Shown here: piece after piece, positions 1 to 6,578 of the stretch
Layout of the letters: each line of letters begins with the position of its first letter
Numbering within the stretch: the stretch's first letter is position 1
Assembly (NCBI GenBank): GCA_025350445.1
Contig: JANXXV010000597.1
Coordinates: 1-12,554 of the forward strand
DNA from: Bryobacteraceae bacterium
Lineage (GTDB): Bacteria; Acidobacteriota; Terriglobia; Bryobacterales; Bryobacteraceae
Direction: 5' to 3'
DNA length: 12,554 nucleotides
Made by a program: the position numbers and the translations under genes
The notes under the pieces: generated by a model
The model's database searches: none
Seen by the model: the letters and a program-made list of their open reading frames with translations, nothing else
Told to the model about the DNA's origin: nothing

Positions 1-798
1 GTCGACGGCTTGGCGGTAGGCCCGCGTGGTCAATGCGACGTAATCCGCGCCTTTGTAGCGGCCCTCGATTTTCAGGCAGCTCACCCCGGCCGCGATGATC
101 CGGGGCACATCCCGCAACGCCGACAGATCTCCGGGGGACAGTAGATAACGCGCGTCGGCCAGGGGCTTCCGTTCCCCGTCGACCAGCATTTCGTAGGGCA
201 ACCGGCAGGTCTGCGCGCATTGTCCCCGGTTGGCGCTGCGGCCGCCCCATGCTTCCGACGAGAAGCACTGGCCGGAGTAGGATACACACAATGCGCCATG
301 AACGAAGATTTCGAGATCGGCCTTCGTCGCCGCATAGATTGCGGCCACTTCCTCCAAAGACAATTCACGAGCCAGCGTGACGCGGCGGGCTCCTTGCCTT
401 AATGCGAATTCGACGCCCTCCGCGCTAGTGATGCTGGTCTGCGTGGAGGCGTGAATTTCCAGATCGGGCGCAATCTGATGGGCAAGTTTGAGCACTCCGA
501 TATCCTGCACGATTATCGCGTCGACGCCGGCTTTCGCAATGGATCCGATGACGCGGGCGGCTTCGGCCAGTTCGTGTTCGAAGACAAGTGTGTTGAACGT
601 CAGATAGCCGCGCACGCCCCGCCGGTGCAGCGTTCGCATTACGCCGGGTAGTTCGCCAAGCTCAAAGCCAACCTTGGCGCGGGCGCTGAAGTGGTTGAGG
701 CCGAAGTAACAGGCATCCGCGCCGGCTTCGATGGCGGCGTTGAGTTGCGGCCAATGCCCGGCCGGACTCATCACTTCGGGTTTCTTGGGCGGCGGCAT
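1..798 (-). CDS. Peptidase U32 family protein, N-terminal part (runs off left edge)
   Basis: This frame is open from an ATG at 798 to base 1, giving 266 codons; the C-terminus lies outside the window. The N-terminus (MPPPKKPEVMSPAGHW) has the U32 opening 'E-hydrophobic-x-SPAG' and then 'DACYFGL', typical of the TIM-barrel start. The U32 signature lies at residues 163-178 (EIFVHGALCVSYSGQC), followed by GGRSANRGQCAQTCR at 185-199 and CLKIEGRYKG from 241. Cysteines 171, 178, 194 and 241 resemble the [4Fe-4S] ligands known in UbiU/UbiV and are expected in tRNA/rRNA-hydroxylation members (TrhP, RlhA). Despite the name, characterised bacterial members mostly act in RNA or ubiquinone hydroxylation, and which one this is cannot be told without the C-terminal half. 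There is no signal peptide, so it is likely cytoplasmic. It is transcribed away from the 961 gene across a repeat-bearing intergenic region. Confidence 0.9.
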   Translation of the reverse strand, partial: MPPPKKPEVMSPAGHWPQLNAAIEAGADACYFGLNHFSARAKVGFELGELPGVMRTLHRRGVRGYLTFNTLVFEHELAEAARVIGSIAKAGVDAIIVQDIGVLKLAHQIAPDLEIHASTQTSITSAEGVEFALRQGARRVTLARELSLEEVAAIYAATKADLEIFVHGALCVSYSGQCFSSEAWGGRSANRGQCAQTCRLPYEMLVDGERKPLADARYLLSPGDLSALRDVPRIIAAGVSCLKIEGRYKGADYVALTTRAYRQAVD

Positions 799-846
799 GG
801 GATGCTTAACTCAAGGGTAGCGTGCCGTGCAACCGGAATCGCTTTT

Positions 847-916
847 CGATCGCCCACCCGCGATCGCCCGAACGCGATCGCCCGAACGTGATCGCCCGAA
901 CGTGATCGCCCGAGCG
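847..916. repeat. Five tandem copies of a 14-bp repeat
   Basis: Units lie at 847-860, 861-874, 875-888, 889-902 and 903-916. The consensus is YGATCGCCCGAACG. Units two and three are identical, four differs at the first base, and one and five carry a few changes. The array sits in the gap between the divergent U32 and DUF1549 genes, so it overlaps the likely promoter zone of one or both. It may be a set of regulator binding sites or simple slippage expansion; the sequence does not decide between them. Confidence 0.9.
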
Positions 917-921
917 TATCG

Positions 922-941
922 GCGGAATGATGCGGAATGAT
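922..941. repeat. Tandem duplication of a 10-mer (GCGGAATGAT x2)
   Basis: The 10-mer occurs twice head-to-tail at 922-931 and 932-941. It ends 19 bp before the ATG of the DUF1549/DUF1553 gene and directly after the 14-bp repeat array. It is short and could be chance or slippage, but its place just upstream of a gene without a Shine-Dalgarno sequence makes it worth recording. Confidence 0.7.
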
Positions 942-960
942 ATGCTAACCATTCCGGGCT

Positions 961-3510
961 ATGTCTGCTGCTACGAGATTTCGAGCGTCTGCAAGTCTAC
1001 TAATCCTCTACTCTTCGCTTACCCACGGCCAGCAGGTCGAGTTCGACCGCGATGTCGATCCCATTCTACGCGCAAACTGCCGCGGCTGCCATGGCGAACG
1101 CCAACAGATGAGCGGTTTGCGCCTCGATCAACCGCAGGCCGCGCTTGCGGGCGCATATTCCGGCCCGGTGATTAAGCCCGGCAACAGCGCGGCTAGCCGC
1201 CTGATTCAGGTTGTCTCCGGCGAGGGAAAAGTCAAGATGCCTCCCGCTGGTCCAGGCCTGACGCCGGAGCAGATCGCAACCCTTCGGCGCTGGATCGACC
1301 AGGGTGCAGTGTGGCCTGCCGCCGAACCCGTCAAGTCCGGGGATTCCGCGCGAAACACCCACTGGGCATATCAACCAATTCACCGTCCCGCGGTGCCTTC
1401 CGTAAAGGCGCCGAAGTTCGTCCGTAATCCCATCGACGCCTTTGTCATAGCGCGGTTGGAGCATGAGCGGATTGCACCCTCGGAAGAAGCGGACCGCCGC
1501 ACGCTGATCCGCCGCGTAAGTCTCGATCTGACCGGCCTGCCTCCAACGCCTGCCGAAGTGGAAGACTTCGTAACCGACAACCGCCCGGCCGCTTATGAAC
1601 GCCTGGTGGACCGGCTGCTTCAATCGCCGCATTATGGAGAGAAATGGGCGCGGCACTGGCTCGATCTTGCCCGCTACGCTGATAGCGACGGTTATGAAAA
1701 AGATCTGCCCCGTCCGTCCGCCTGGCGCTGGCGCAGATGGGTTATCGATGCGTTGAATAGCGACATGCCCTTCGACCAATTTACGATCGATCAAATCGCC
1801 GGTGACCTGCTGCCCAACGCGACCGTGGATCAGAAGGTGGCGACCGGATTCCATCGCAATTCGCTCACCAATCGTGAAGGCGGCATCGACCGCGAGCAGC
1901 TCCGCGTGGAGCAGGCGGTCGATCGCACAAACACGGTCGGAGGCGTCTGGCTAGGGCTTACAGTGGGTTGCGCACAGTGCCACGACCACAAGTACGACCG
2001 CATCAGCCAGAAGGAGTACTATCGGCTTTTTGCTTTCTTCAGCCCGGCTGAGGATAGCGAAGTGGAGGCGCCGATACCGGGCGAAACCGGCCCGTATCTG
2101 CGGTTTCTGGCGGAATACCAGCAGAAACGGCGCGATCTGATCAAAGAGTACGGCGTGGAGCCGCTCCAGCGGGAATGGGAGCCCAAGGTCATCGACGCCA
2201 GCCGCAATCAGGGAAAGTACGGGGGGGACTGGGATCTTGCCTGGACCGTGCTGTGGAACGACGAACGAAAGATACTGATGAAGACGCCGTCCGAACGGAC
2301 GCGAAAAGAAGCGGACAAGCTGACTGACCATTTCCTGGAATGGTACAGCGCGGTTGTCGGCAAGCAACGATACATAGATCTGAAATTCAAGGAGCTTCGA
2401 GACAAGCTGGCGAAACTGCGCGAAGATCATCCTGCGCTGACGGAGGCATCGGCAATCGCCGACATGCAGTCGCCGCCAAAGGCGCACGTATTGATTCGCG
2501 GCGATTTCCAGAACCCTGGCATCGAAGTACAACCTGACGTGCTTGCAGTCCTGAATCCATTCGCTGCCGCCACGAAACCGAACAGGCTTGACCTCGCGCG
2601 CTGGATCGTTGCCAACGACAATCCGCTTACCGCCCGCGTGGCAGTGAACCGCATGTGGCAAGCGTTCTTCGGCCGCGGACTGGTCGGCACGCCGTCCGAT
2701 TTCGGCACGCAGGGAGATCGCCCCACGCATCCGGAACTCCTTGACTGGCTGGCGGCTGAATTTCAACAGGGCGGCTGGAGCGTGAAGCACATGCACAAGC
2801 TGATTGTGGAGTCGGCTACCTACCGGCAATCGTCGCAATCCAGGAAAGACCTGGAAAGCCGTGACTCCGACAACCGGCTGCTGGCCAGGCAATCCAGAAT
2901 TCGGCTGGAAGCGGAACTGGTGCGGGATTCCGCACTCTTTGTAAGTGGTCTCCTGGATCCGTCCATCGGTGGGCCTAGCATCCGGCCGCCACAACCAGCG
3001 GGGCTGACGAACCTTGGCTATGGCAACTTCGTGAAGTGGCCGGAGAGCGCCGGCAGCGGGCGCTATCGCCGGGGGCTCTACATCTTCTTCCAACGCACCG
3101 TGCCATACCCGCAATTGATGATGTTTGACGCGCCGGATTCAAACGTGTCCTGTCCGAAACGTGAGCGGTCCACCACTCCGCTGCAAGCCTTGAATCTGCT
3201 GAACGACCCGGTGTTCTTTGAAGCTGCGCAAGCAATGGCTGCCGCAGTCCTGCGGCAGAATCTGAAAACGGATGCGGATAGCCTGAATTCCGCATTCCGG
3301 TTCGCACTCGGAAGGCAGCCGTTGCCGCAGGAGAGAGATCGAATGTTGTCGTATCTCGATTTGCAACGCAACCGGCTGCGAAACGAACCGAAACTCGCCG
3401 CCGCACTGTTCGCCGGCGAAGTGGAAGGCGCCGCCGGCACGGACCTCGCCGCATGGGTGGCGCTCAGCCGCGCCATTTTGAATCTGGATGAATTTCTGAC
3501 AAGGGAGTAA
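961..3510 (+). CDS. Secreted PSCyt1/DUF1549/DUF1553 protein with two c-type haem motifs
   Basis: This is an 849-residue exported protein. Residues 1-24 form a signal-peptide-like leader (hydrophobic SLLILYSSL). A planctomycete-type cytochrome c domain follows, with haem motif CRGCH at 40-44. A DUF1549 domain starts near residue 155 (RNPIDAF) and carries a second motif, CAQCH, at 337-341 followed by DHKYD. The DUF1553 domain starts near 541 ([10 protein letters not shown]) and contains [13 protein letters not shown] and the late motif [15 protein letters not shown]. Length and domain order match full-length family members. The start at 961 is the first ATG after an in-frame TAA at 946-948; no clear ribosome site precedes it. 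The next gene, DUF1501, begins 2 bp after the stop, the usual partner arrangement in Planctomycetota, Verrucomicrobiota and Acidobacteriota. The biochemical role is unknown; links to periplasmic polysaccharide or sulfated-substrate breakdown are only hypotheses. Confidence 0.95.
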   Translation: MSAATRFRASASLLILYSSLTHGQQVEFDRDVDPILRANCRGCHGERQQMSGLRLDQPQAALAGAYSGPVIKPGNSAASRLIQVVSGEGKVKMPPAGPGLTPEQIATLRRWIDQGAVWPAAEPVKSGDSARNTHWAYQPIHRPAVPSVKAPKFVRNPIDAFVIARLEHERIAPSEEADRRTLIRRVSLDLTGLPPTPAEVEDFVTDNRPAAYERLVDRLLQSPHYGEKWARHWLDLARYADSDGYEKDLPRPSAWRWRRWVIDALNSDMPFDQFTIDQIAGDLLPNATVDQKVATGFHRNSLTNREGGIDREQLRVEQAVDRTNTVGGVWLGLTVGCAQCHDHKYDRISQKEYYRLFAFFSPAEDSEVEAPIPGETGPYLRFLAEYQQKRRDLIKEYGVEPLQREWEPKVIDASRNQGKYGGDWDLAWTVLWNDERKILMKTPSERTRKEADKLTDHFLEWYSAVVGKQRYIDLKFKELRDKLAKLREDHPALTEASAIADMQSPPKAHVLIRGDFQNPGIEVQPDVLAVLNPFAAATKPNRLDLARWIVANDNPLTARVAVNRMWQAFFGRGLVGTPSDFGTQGDRPTHPELLDWLAAEFQQGGWSVKHMHKLIVESATYRQSSQSRKDLESRDSDNRLLARQSRIRLEAELVRDSALFVSGLLDPSIGGPSIRPPQPAGLTNLGYGNFVKWPESAGSGRYRRGLYIFFQRTVPYPQLMMFDAPDSNVSCPKRERSTTPLQALNLLNDPVFFEAAQAMAAAVLRQNLKTDADSLNSAFRFALGRQPLPQERDRMLSYLDLQRNRLRNEPKLAAALFAGEVEGAAGTDLAAWVALSRAILNLDEFLTRE

Positions 3511-3512
3511 CC

Positions 3513-4940
3513 ATGGACTCGCGCCGTTTTCTTGAGATTCAGTCGCGTCGCGATTTCTTCCGGCGCTCCGGTATCGGTACAGCCGCCCTCGCGCATCTCA
3601 TGGCCGACGAAGGCCGCACGGCGGAAACCAACACCGATCCGCTGATCCCGAAGCCGCCACACTTTGCGCCGAAAGCGAAGAACGTGATTTTCCTGTTCAT
3701 GGAAGGCGCTCCCAGCCAGGTAGATCTTTTCGACCCGAAGCCGGGGTTGAAGAAATGGAATGGATCACCGCTTCCGGAATCCATGACAAAGGATTTGCGG
3801 CTGGCGTTCATCAAGCCTTCCGCAAAAGTCATGGCCAGCCCGCGCGTCTTCAAGCCCGCGGGGCAATGTGGCATGGAGCTTTCCGACTTTCTGCCGAACT
3901 TGGCCACTTGCGCCGACGACATCTGCCTGGTGAGGTCGATGGTAACGGATGCGTTCAATCATCATCCCGGTCAATTGCTGCTCATGACCGGAAGCATCCA
4001 GTTCGGCCGTCCGTCAGCCGGCGCCTGGATCACATATGGCCTCGGCAGCGAATCGCGGAATTTGCCCGGCTTCGTGGTGCTGAGTTCAGGCTCCGGAACC
4101 AGCGGGGGCGCATCGAATTGGGGTAACGGATTCCTCCCCTCCGTGTATCAGGGTGTCGTGTTTCGCAGCCAAGGCGATCCCGTGCCCTATCTTTCGAACC
4201 CGGCTGGCGTTGACACGAAATTGCAGCGCGATAGTCTGGACCTGATTCGCGATCTGAACCAGACGCATCAGGATAAAGCAGGAGACAACGAGATCGCCTC
4301 GCGCATCGCCAGTTATGAACTGGCCTTCCGGATGCAATCCGCCGCTCCCGAGCTTCTGGATTTTTCAAAGGAATCTCAATCCACCCTCGACATGTACGGA
4401 GTGGGCAAAGAACCCACCAACGCCTATGCCACCAATTGCCTGCTGGCGCGGCGGATGGTGGAGCGCGGTGTACGTTTCGTCCAGGTAATGCACGCCAGTT
4501 GGGATCATCATTCGGAACTCAACAAAGGTCTGAAAAAGAATTGCGCAGCCACCGATCAGCCGGTTGCCGCCTTGATTCGCGATCTGAAACAGCGCGGCCT
4601 GCTGGATTCCACGCTCGTTGTTTGGGGCGGTGAGTTCGGGCGGACGCCAATGGTAGAGATTCGCCGCCCGGGTGAAGAGGGCAACGAGGGCCGCGACCAC
4701 CATCCGCTGGCGTACAGCATGTGGCTTGCCGGAGGCGGTATCAAAGGCGGACAGGTGGTCGGCGCGACGGACGACATCGGCTTCAACGTGGTTGACGATA
4801 AGGTCCACGTCCACGATTTGCAGGCAACGATGATGCATTGCCTTGGATTCGACCACAAGCGGCTTACCTACCTTCACCAGGGCCGCAACTTCCGTCTGAC
4901 GGACGTCGCGGGCGAAGTGGTGACGAAGCTGCTGGCCTGA
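3513..4940 (+). CDS. DUF1501 family protein with twin-arginine leader
   Basis: This 475-residue protein belongs to the DUF1501 family, which has an alkaline-phosphatase/sulfatase-like fold but no established reaction. The N-terminus holds a twin-arginine motif, SRRDFF at residues 11-16, followed by a short hydrophobic stretch ([11 protein letters not shown]), consistent with Tat export of a folded, possibly metal-bound protein. Family landmarks are [17 protein letters not shown] near 65, [13 protein letters not shown] near 150, [10 protein letters not shown] at 371-380 and [17 protein letters not shown] near 395. A good ribosome site (AAGGGAG, 3501-3507) sits inside the end of the upstream gene and the two genes are 2 bp apart, so they are almost certainly co-transcribed and probably work together. 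The protein appears complete. Its C-terminus differs from the second DUF1501 fragment at 12246-12389, so the two are not simple duplicates. Confidence 0.95.
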   Translation: MDSRRFLEIQSRRDFFRRSGIGTAALAHLMADEGRTAETNTDPLIPKPPHFAPKAKNVIFLFMEGAPSQVDLFDPKPGLKKWNGSPLPESMTKDLRLAFIKPSAKVMASPRVFKPAGQCGMELSDFLPNLATCADDICLVRSMVTDAFNHHPGQLLLMTGSIQFGRPSAGAWITYGLGSESRNLPGFVVLSSGSGTSGGASNWGNGFLPSVYQGVVFRSQGDPVPYLSNPAGVDTKLQRDSLDLIRDLNQTHQDKAGDNEIASRIASYELAFRMQSAAPELLDFSKESQSTLDMYGVGKEPTNAYATNCLLARRMVERGVRFVQVMHASWDHHSELNKGLKKNCAATDQPVAALIRDLKQRGLLDSTLVVWGGEFGRTPMVEIRRPGEEGNEGRDHHPLAYSMWLAGGGIKGGQVVGATDDIGFNVVDDKVHVHDLQATMMHCLGFDHKRLTYLHQGRNFRLTDVAGEVVTKLLA

Positions 4941-4950
4941 GGGACTTGCC

Positions 4951-5136
4951 ATGGACACCGGACTGCGCGCGGGCGTGGCGCGTGTGGATATCACTCCACC
5001 TGTTGGGATCAACATGGTGGGATATTACATTCGCGAGGGAGCCCCCACCGGCGTGGAGCCTCCGGAAAGCAACGAAATAATCGCTCTCGGAAGCAAGCGG
5101 GAAAGCCGCCCGAAGCGCAGGCCGGCGATGTTGTAG
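4951..5136 (+). pseudogene. Truncated neutral/alkaline ceramidase-like gene (N-terminal remnant)
   Basis: The ORF begins 10 bp after the DUF1501 stop, with GAGGG at 4939-4943 as ribosome site. Its first ~39 residues (LRAGVARVDITPPVGINM, then GYYIREGAPTGVE) match the opening of neutral/alkaline non-lysosomal ceramidase-type proteins (PF04734), which are normally several hundred residues long. After about base 5070 the similarity stops, and the frame continues with low-complexity basic codons to a TAG at 5134-5136, giving only 61 codons. The rest of the hydrolase is absent before the next gene. I read this as a deletion or recombination breakpoint that removed most of a third operon member. A working 61-residue product is unlikely. 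The family call rests on a short stretch and is made from memory of that motif. Confidence 0.65.
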
Positions 5137-5140
5137 CGAA

Positions 5141-5164
5141 GGTGGTCGTCACCATGAGACCACC
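5141..5164. other. Hairpin, 7-bp stem with 10-nt loop
   Basis: GGTGGTC at 5141-5147 pairs perfectly with GACCACC at 5158-5164. It lies between the truncated ceramidase remnant and the hydratase. No T-run follows, so it is a weak candidate for a terminator or mRNA structure. Confidence 0.35.
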
Positions 5165-5262
5165 CTGTTTCGCCGCATAGTAGATCGGTTCTGAAATGAC
5201 ATCACTCGGGAAGCACCCGTATGAATCCATATATGATCGGATGTTGGACACGGGAGGTGTGC

Positions 5263-6057
5263 GTGGATCTTCACCAGTTGGCAATAAAGCAGTTGGCCGA
5301 CTATGATCTTCATCGACCCGGGGCCATCTTCGCCAACCACGCGGTGACGATGACCATCGGCCAGGCCTATGAGTTGCAAACGGAAGTGGCGCGGCTTCGG
5401 CAGCAGCGCGGAGAGCCATTGGCCGGGTACAAGGTAGGCTGCATAAGCCGGACAATGCAGACGCAGCTTGGTATCGGCCGGCCGGTTTTCGGCAACGTGT
5501 ACGCCACCGAACTGCATTATTCCGGCGTAATGCTCGATCCCAAACGATTCGATGGCTTGGCGATAGAGGGAGAGTTCGCTGTCCGGCTAGCCGCCGATAT
5601 CCCGGACGCGGCATGGCTTCGGGTCCATCCGCGCGAAGCCATCGCTTCGGCATTTGCCGTGATTGAGCTGCACAACTTCGTCTTCCGCAACTCCCCGTAC
5701 ACCGCGATTGAGCTAATTGGCAACAACGCGATCCACGCCGGCGTGATCCTGCCGCTGCGGGAAACGGCGCTCGATAGCCCGGAGGCACTGCTCGATGCGG
5801 CCATAGCGGTATCGAAGAACGGCAGCGAATTGGGATCCGCCACCGCGGGCGCGCTACCGGGAGGCCCATTTGCCTCCCTTGCGCACTTGGCTGACCATCT
5901 GGCGCGATTCGGCCAGCGGCTCAGGCAAGGCCAGATCATTCTTACGGGTTCTCCGCTGCCGCTGTATCCGCTGACGGATGGAGATTTCGTCGCCGTGCTG
6001 AGTAACCGATCGGAAACCGTCACAGCCACGGTGTTGCGCGCCGTCGCGACAGGCTGA
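5263..6057 (+). CDS. 2-keto-4-pentenoate hydratase / fumarylacetoacetate hydrolase family enzyme
   Basis: This is a soluble protein of about 264 residues in the hydratase/decarboxylase branch of the FAH superfamily (MhpD, HpcG, 4-oxalocrotonate decarboxylase type). Such enzymes add water to, or decarboxylate, 2-oxo-enoates from aromatic-ring degradation. Visible motifs are GYKVGCIS, the QLGIGRPVFG block, and an E-x-E pair (EGEFAVRL) with a third Glu 31 residues later (VIELHNF). With the start used here these are E102, E104 and E135, the spacing of the metal-binding glutamates in MhpD/HpcG. GNNAIHAGVILP and GSPLPLYPL are further family blocks. The GTG at 5263 is preferred because GGGAGG (5252-5257) lies 5 nt upstream; an in-frame ATG at 5221 would add 14 unlikely residues. 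No other aromatic-catabolism gene is nearby, so the substrate is unknown. Confidence 0.88.
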   Translation: MDLHQLAIKQLADYDLHRPGAIFANHAVTMTIGQAYELQTEVARLRQQRGEPLAGYKVGCISRTMQTQLGIGRPVFGNVYATELHYSGVMLDPKRFDGLAIEGEFAVRLAADIPDAAWLRVHPREAIASAFAVIELHNFVFRNSPYTAIELIGNNAIHAGVILPLRETALDSPEALLDAAIAVSKNGSELGSATAGALPGGPFASLAHLADHLARFGQRLRQGQIILTGSPLPLYPLTDGDFVAVLSNRSETVTATVLRAVATG

Positions 6058-6149
6058 TCGCGAAAGAATCTATGGCAGCCCCACTCAAGCACCTACCCCG
6101 CCAAACTGAGCCCGCATATCTCACTAATGCAGTGTGACAGCCCAGGACG

Positions 6150-6188
6150 GCGGACCCCATGGTCCGCGCCGAGGCCCCCCGCCTCGGC
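6150..6188. terminator. Two back-to-back GC-rich hairpins, possible terminator
   Basis: Hairpin one pairs GCGGACC (6150-6156) with GGTCCGC (6161-6167) around a 4-nt loop. Hairpin two begins at the next base and pairs GCCGAGGC (6168-6175) with GCCTCGGC (6181-6188) around five C residues. Both stems are perfect. They lie 93 bp after the hydratase stop. No T-tract follows on either strand, so classical intrinsic termination is uncertain; RNA stabilisation or a protein-binding structure is also possible. Confidence 0.4.
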
Positions 6189-6461
6189 TTCCCGGATCAC
6201 AAGTGCCCTCCAGGCGGATACTGCGGAGCCGTTGCCACGCTATCCAATCCGGGTCTCTGGCCAATTTGCCGACACTACACTTAGAACCTATCCAATTGAA
6301 TCATCACGTTTACTGGCAGAAAAGATTTTGGGTAGCGCGTTTCGTTCAATACCCACGGGCCGTTGGAGGCACTTTGCGAGAGGGTCCAACTTTTCGATTT
6401 GGCGCGCCCTGTTTGGTTCCGGCTACGCCGGGCTAGGTATGTATTGGCAAAAGGCCAGCTA

Positions 6462-6475
6462 TCAGGTATACCTGA
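6462..6475. promoter_or_regulatory. Perfect 14-bp palindrome, operator-like
   Basis: TCAGGTATACCTGA is its own reverse complement over all 14 bases. Such a site could bind a dimeric regulator, but it lies about 100 bp beyond the 3' end of the nearest gene and no promoter or regulator gene is visible beside it. The palindrome is certain; the regulatory role is a guess. Confidence 0.25.
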
Positions 6476-6552
6476 CTCGATTCATGATCATGCAGGCCAG
6501 GCCGCTCTCATTCCCGCGTCCCCACTCGACCGCCTAGTGCTTTGTCTAATCG

Positions 6553-6570
6553 CGTTCGTATCATCGAACG
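6553..6570 (-). terminator. Small hairpin just past the TPR gene stop
   Basis: CGTTCG (6553-6558) pairs with CGAACG (6565-6570) around a 6-nt loop. On the minus strand this starts 8 bp after the TPR gene's stop codon, a usual place for a terminator. The stem is short and no strong T-run follows, so the call is weak. Confidence 0.3.
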
Positions 6571-6578
6571 CCGCCGAA

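Larger units (their letters stand above)
6058..6578. other. Gene-free stretch between convergent genes
   Basis: About 520 bp separate the hydratase stop from the stop of the minus-strand TPR gene. Open frames here, such as one at 6127-6537, show no recognisable family, no convincing ribosome site and odd composition. I see no tRNA or clear transposase remnant. The stretch holds paired hairpins at 6150-6188, a 14-bp palindrome at 6462-6475, a 10-bp palindrome at 6483-6492 and a small hairpin at 6553-6570. Confidence 0.6.

Noticed and set aside
847..916. CRISPR array
   Set aside because: Units are 14 bp and directly adjacent, with no spacers and no cas genes.
941..946. TATGCT as a -10 box for the 961 gene
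   Set aside because: No matching -35 hexamer at 16-18 bp spacing and the leader would be very short; not strong enough to annotate.
1066..1854. Minus-strand open frame of 262 codons
   Set aside because: It overlaps the haem and DUF1549 coding region and has no family features.
1951..3114. Long minus-strand open frame (387 codons) opposite the DUF1549/DUF1553 gene
   Set aside because: The plus strand has clear domains and haem motifs throughout; the minus frame shows no family features and is a GC-rich shadow.
5221..5262. ATG at 5221 as the hydratase start
   Set aside because: No ribosome site precedes it, and GGGAGG is placed correctly for the GTG at 5263; the added residues do not look like the family N-terminus. 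It remains a possible alternative.
5009..5869. Minus-strand open frame (286 codons) over the ceramidase remnant and hydratase
   Set aside because: It is Arg/Pro/Ser-rich with no recognisable motif and lies opposite a convincing hydratase.
6127..6537. 136-codon plus-strand frame in the gene-poor gap
   Set aside because: No ribosome site or recognisable domain; it spans the hairpins and palindrome and overlaps other equally meaningless frames.
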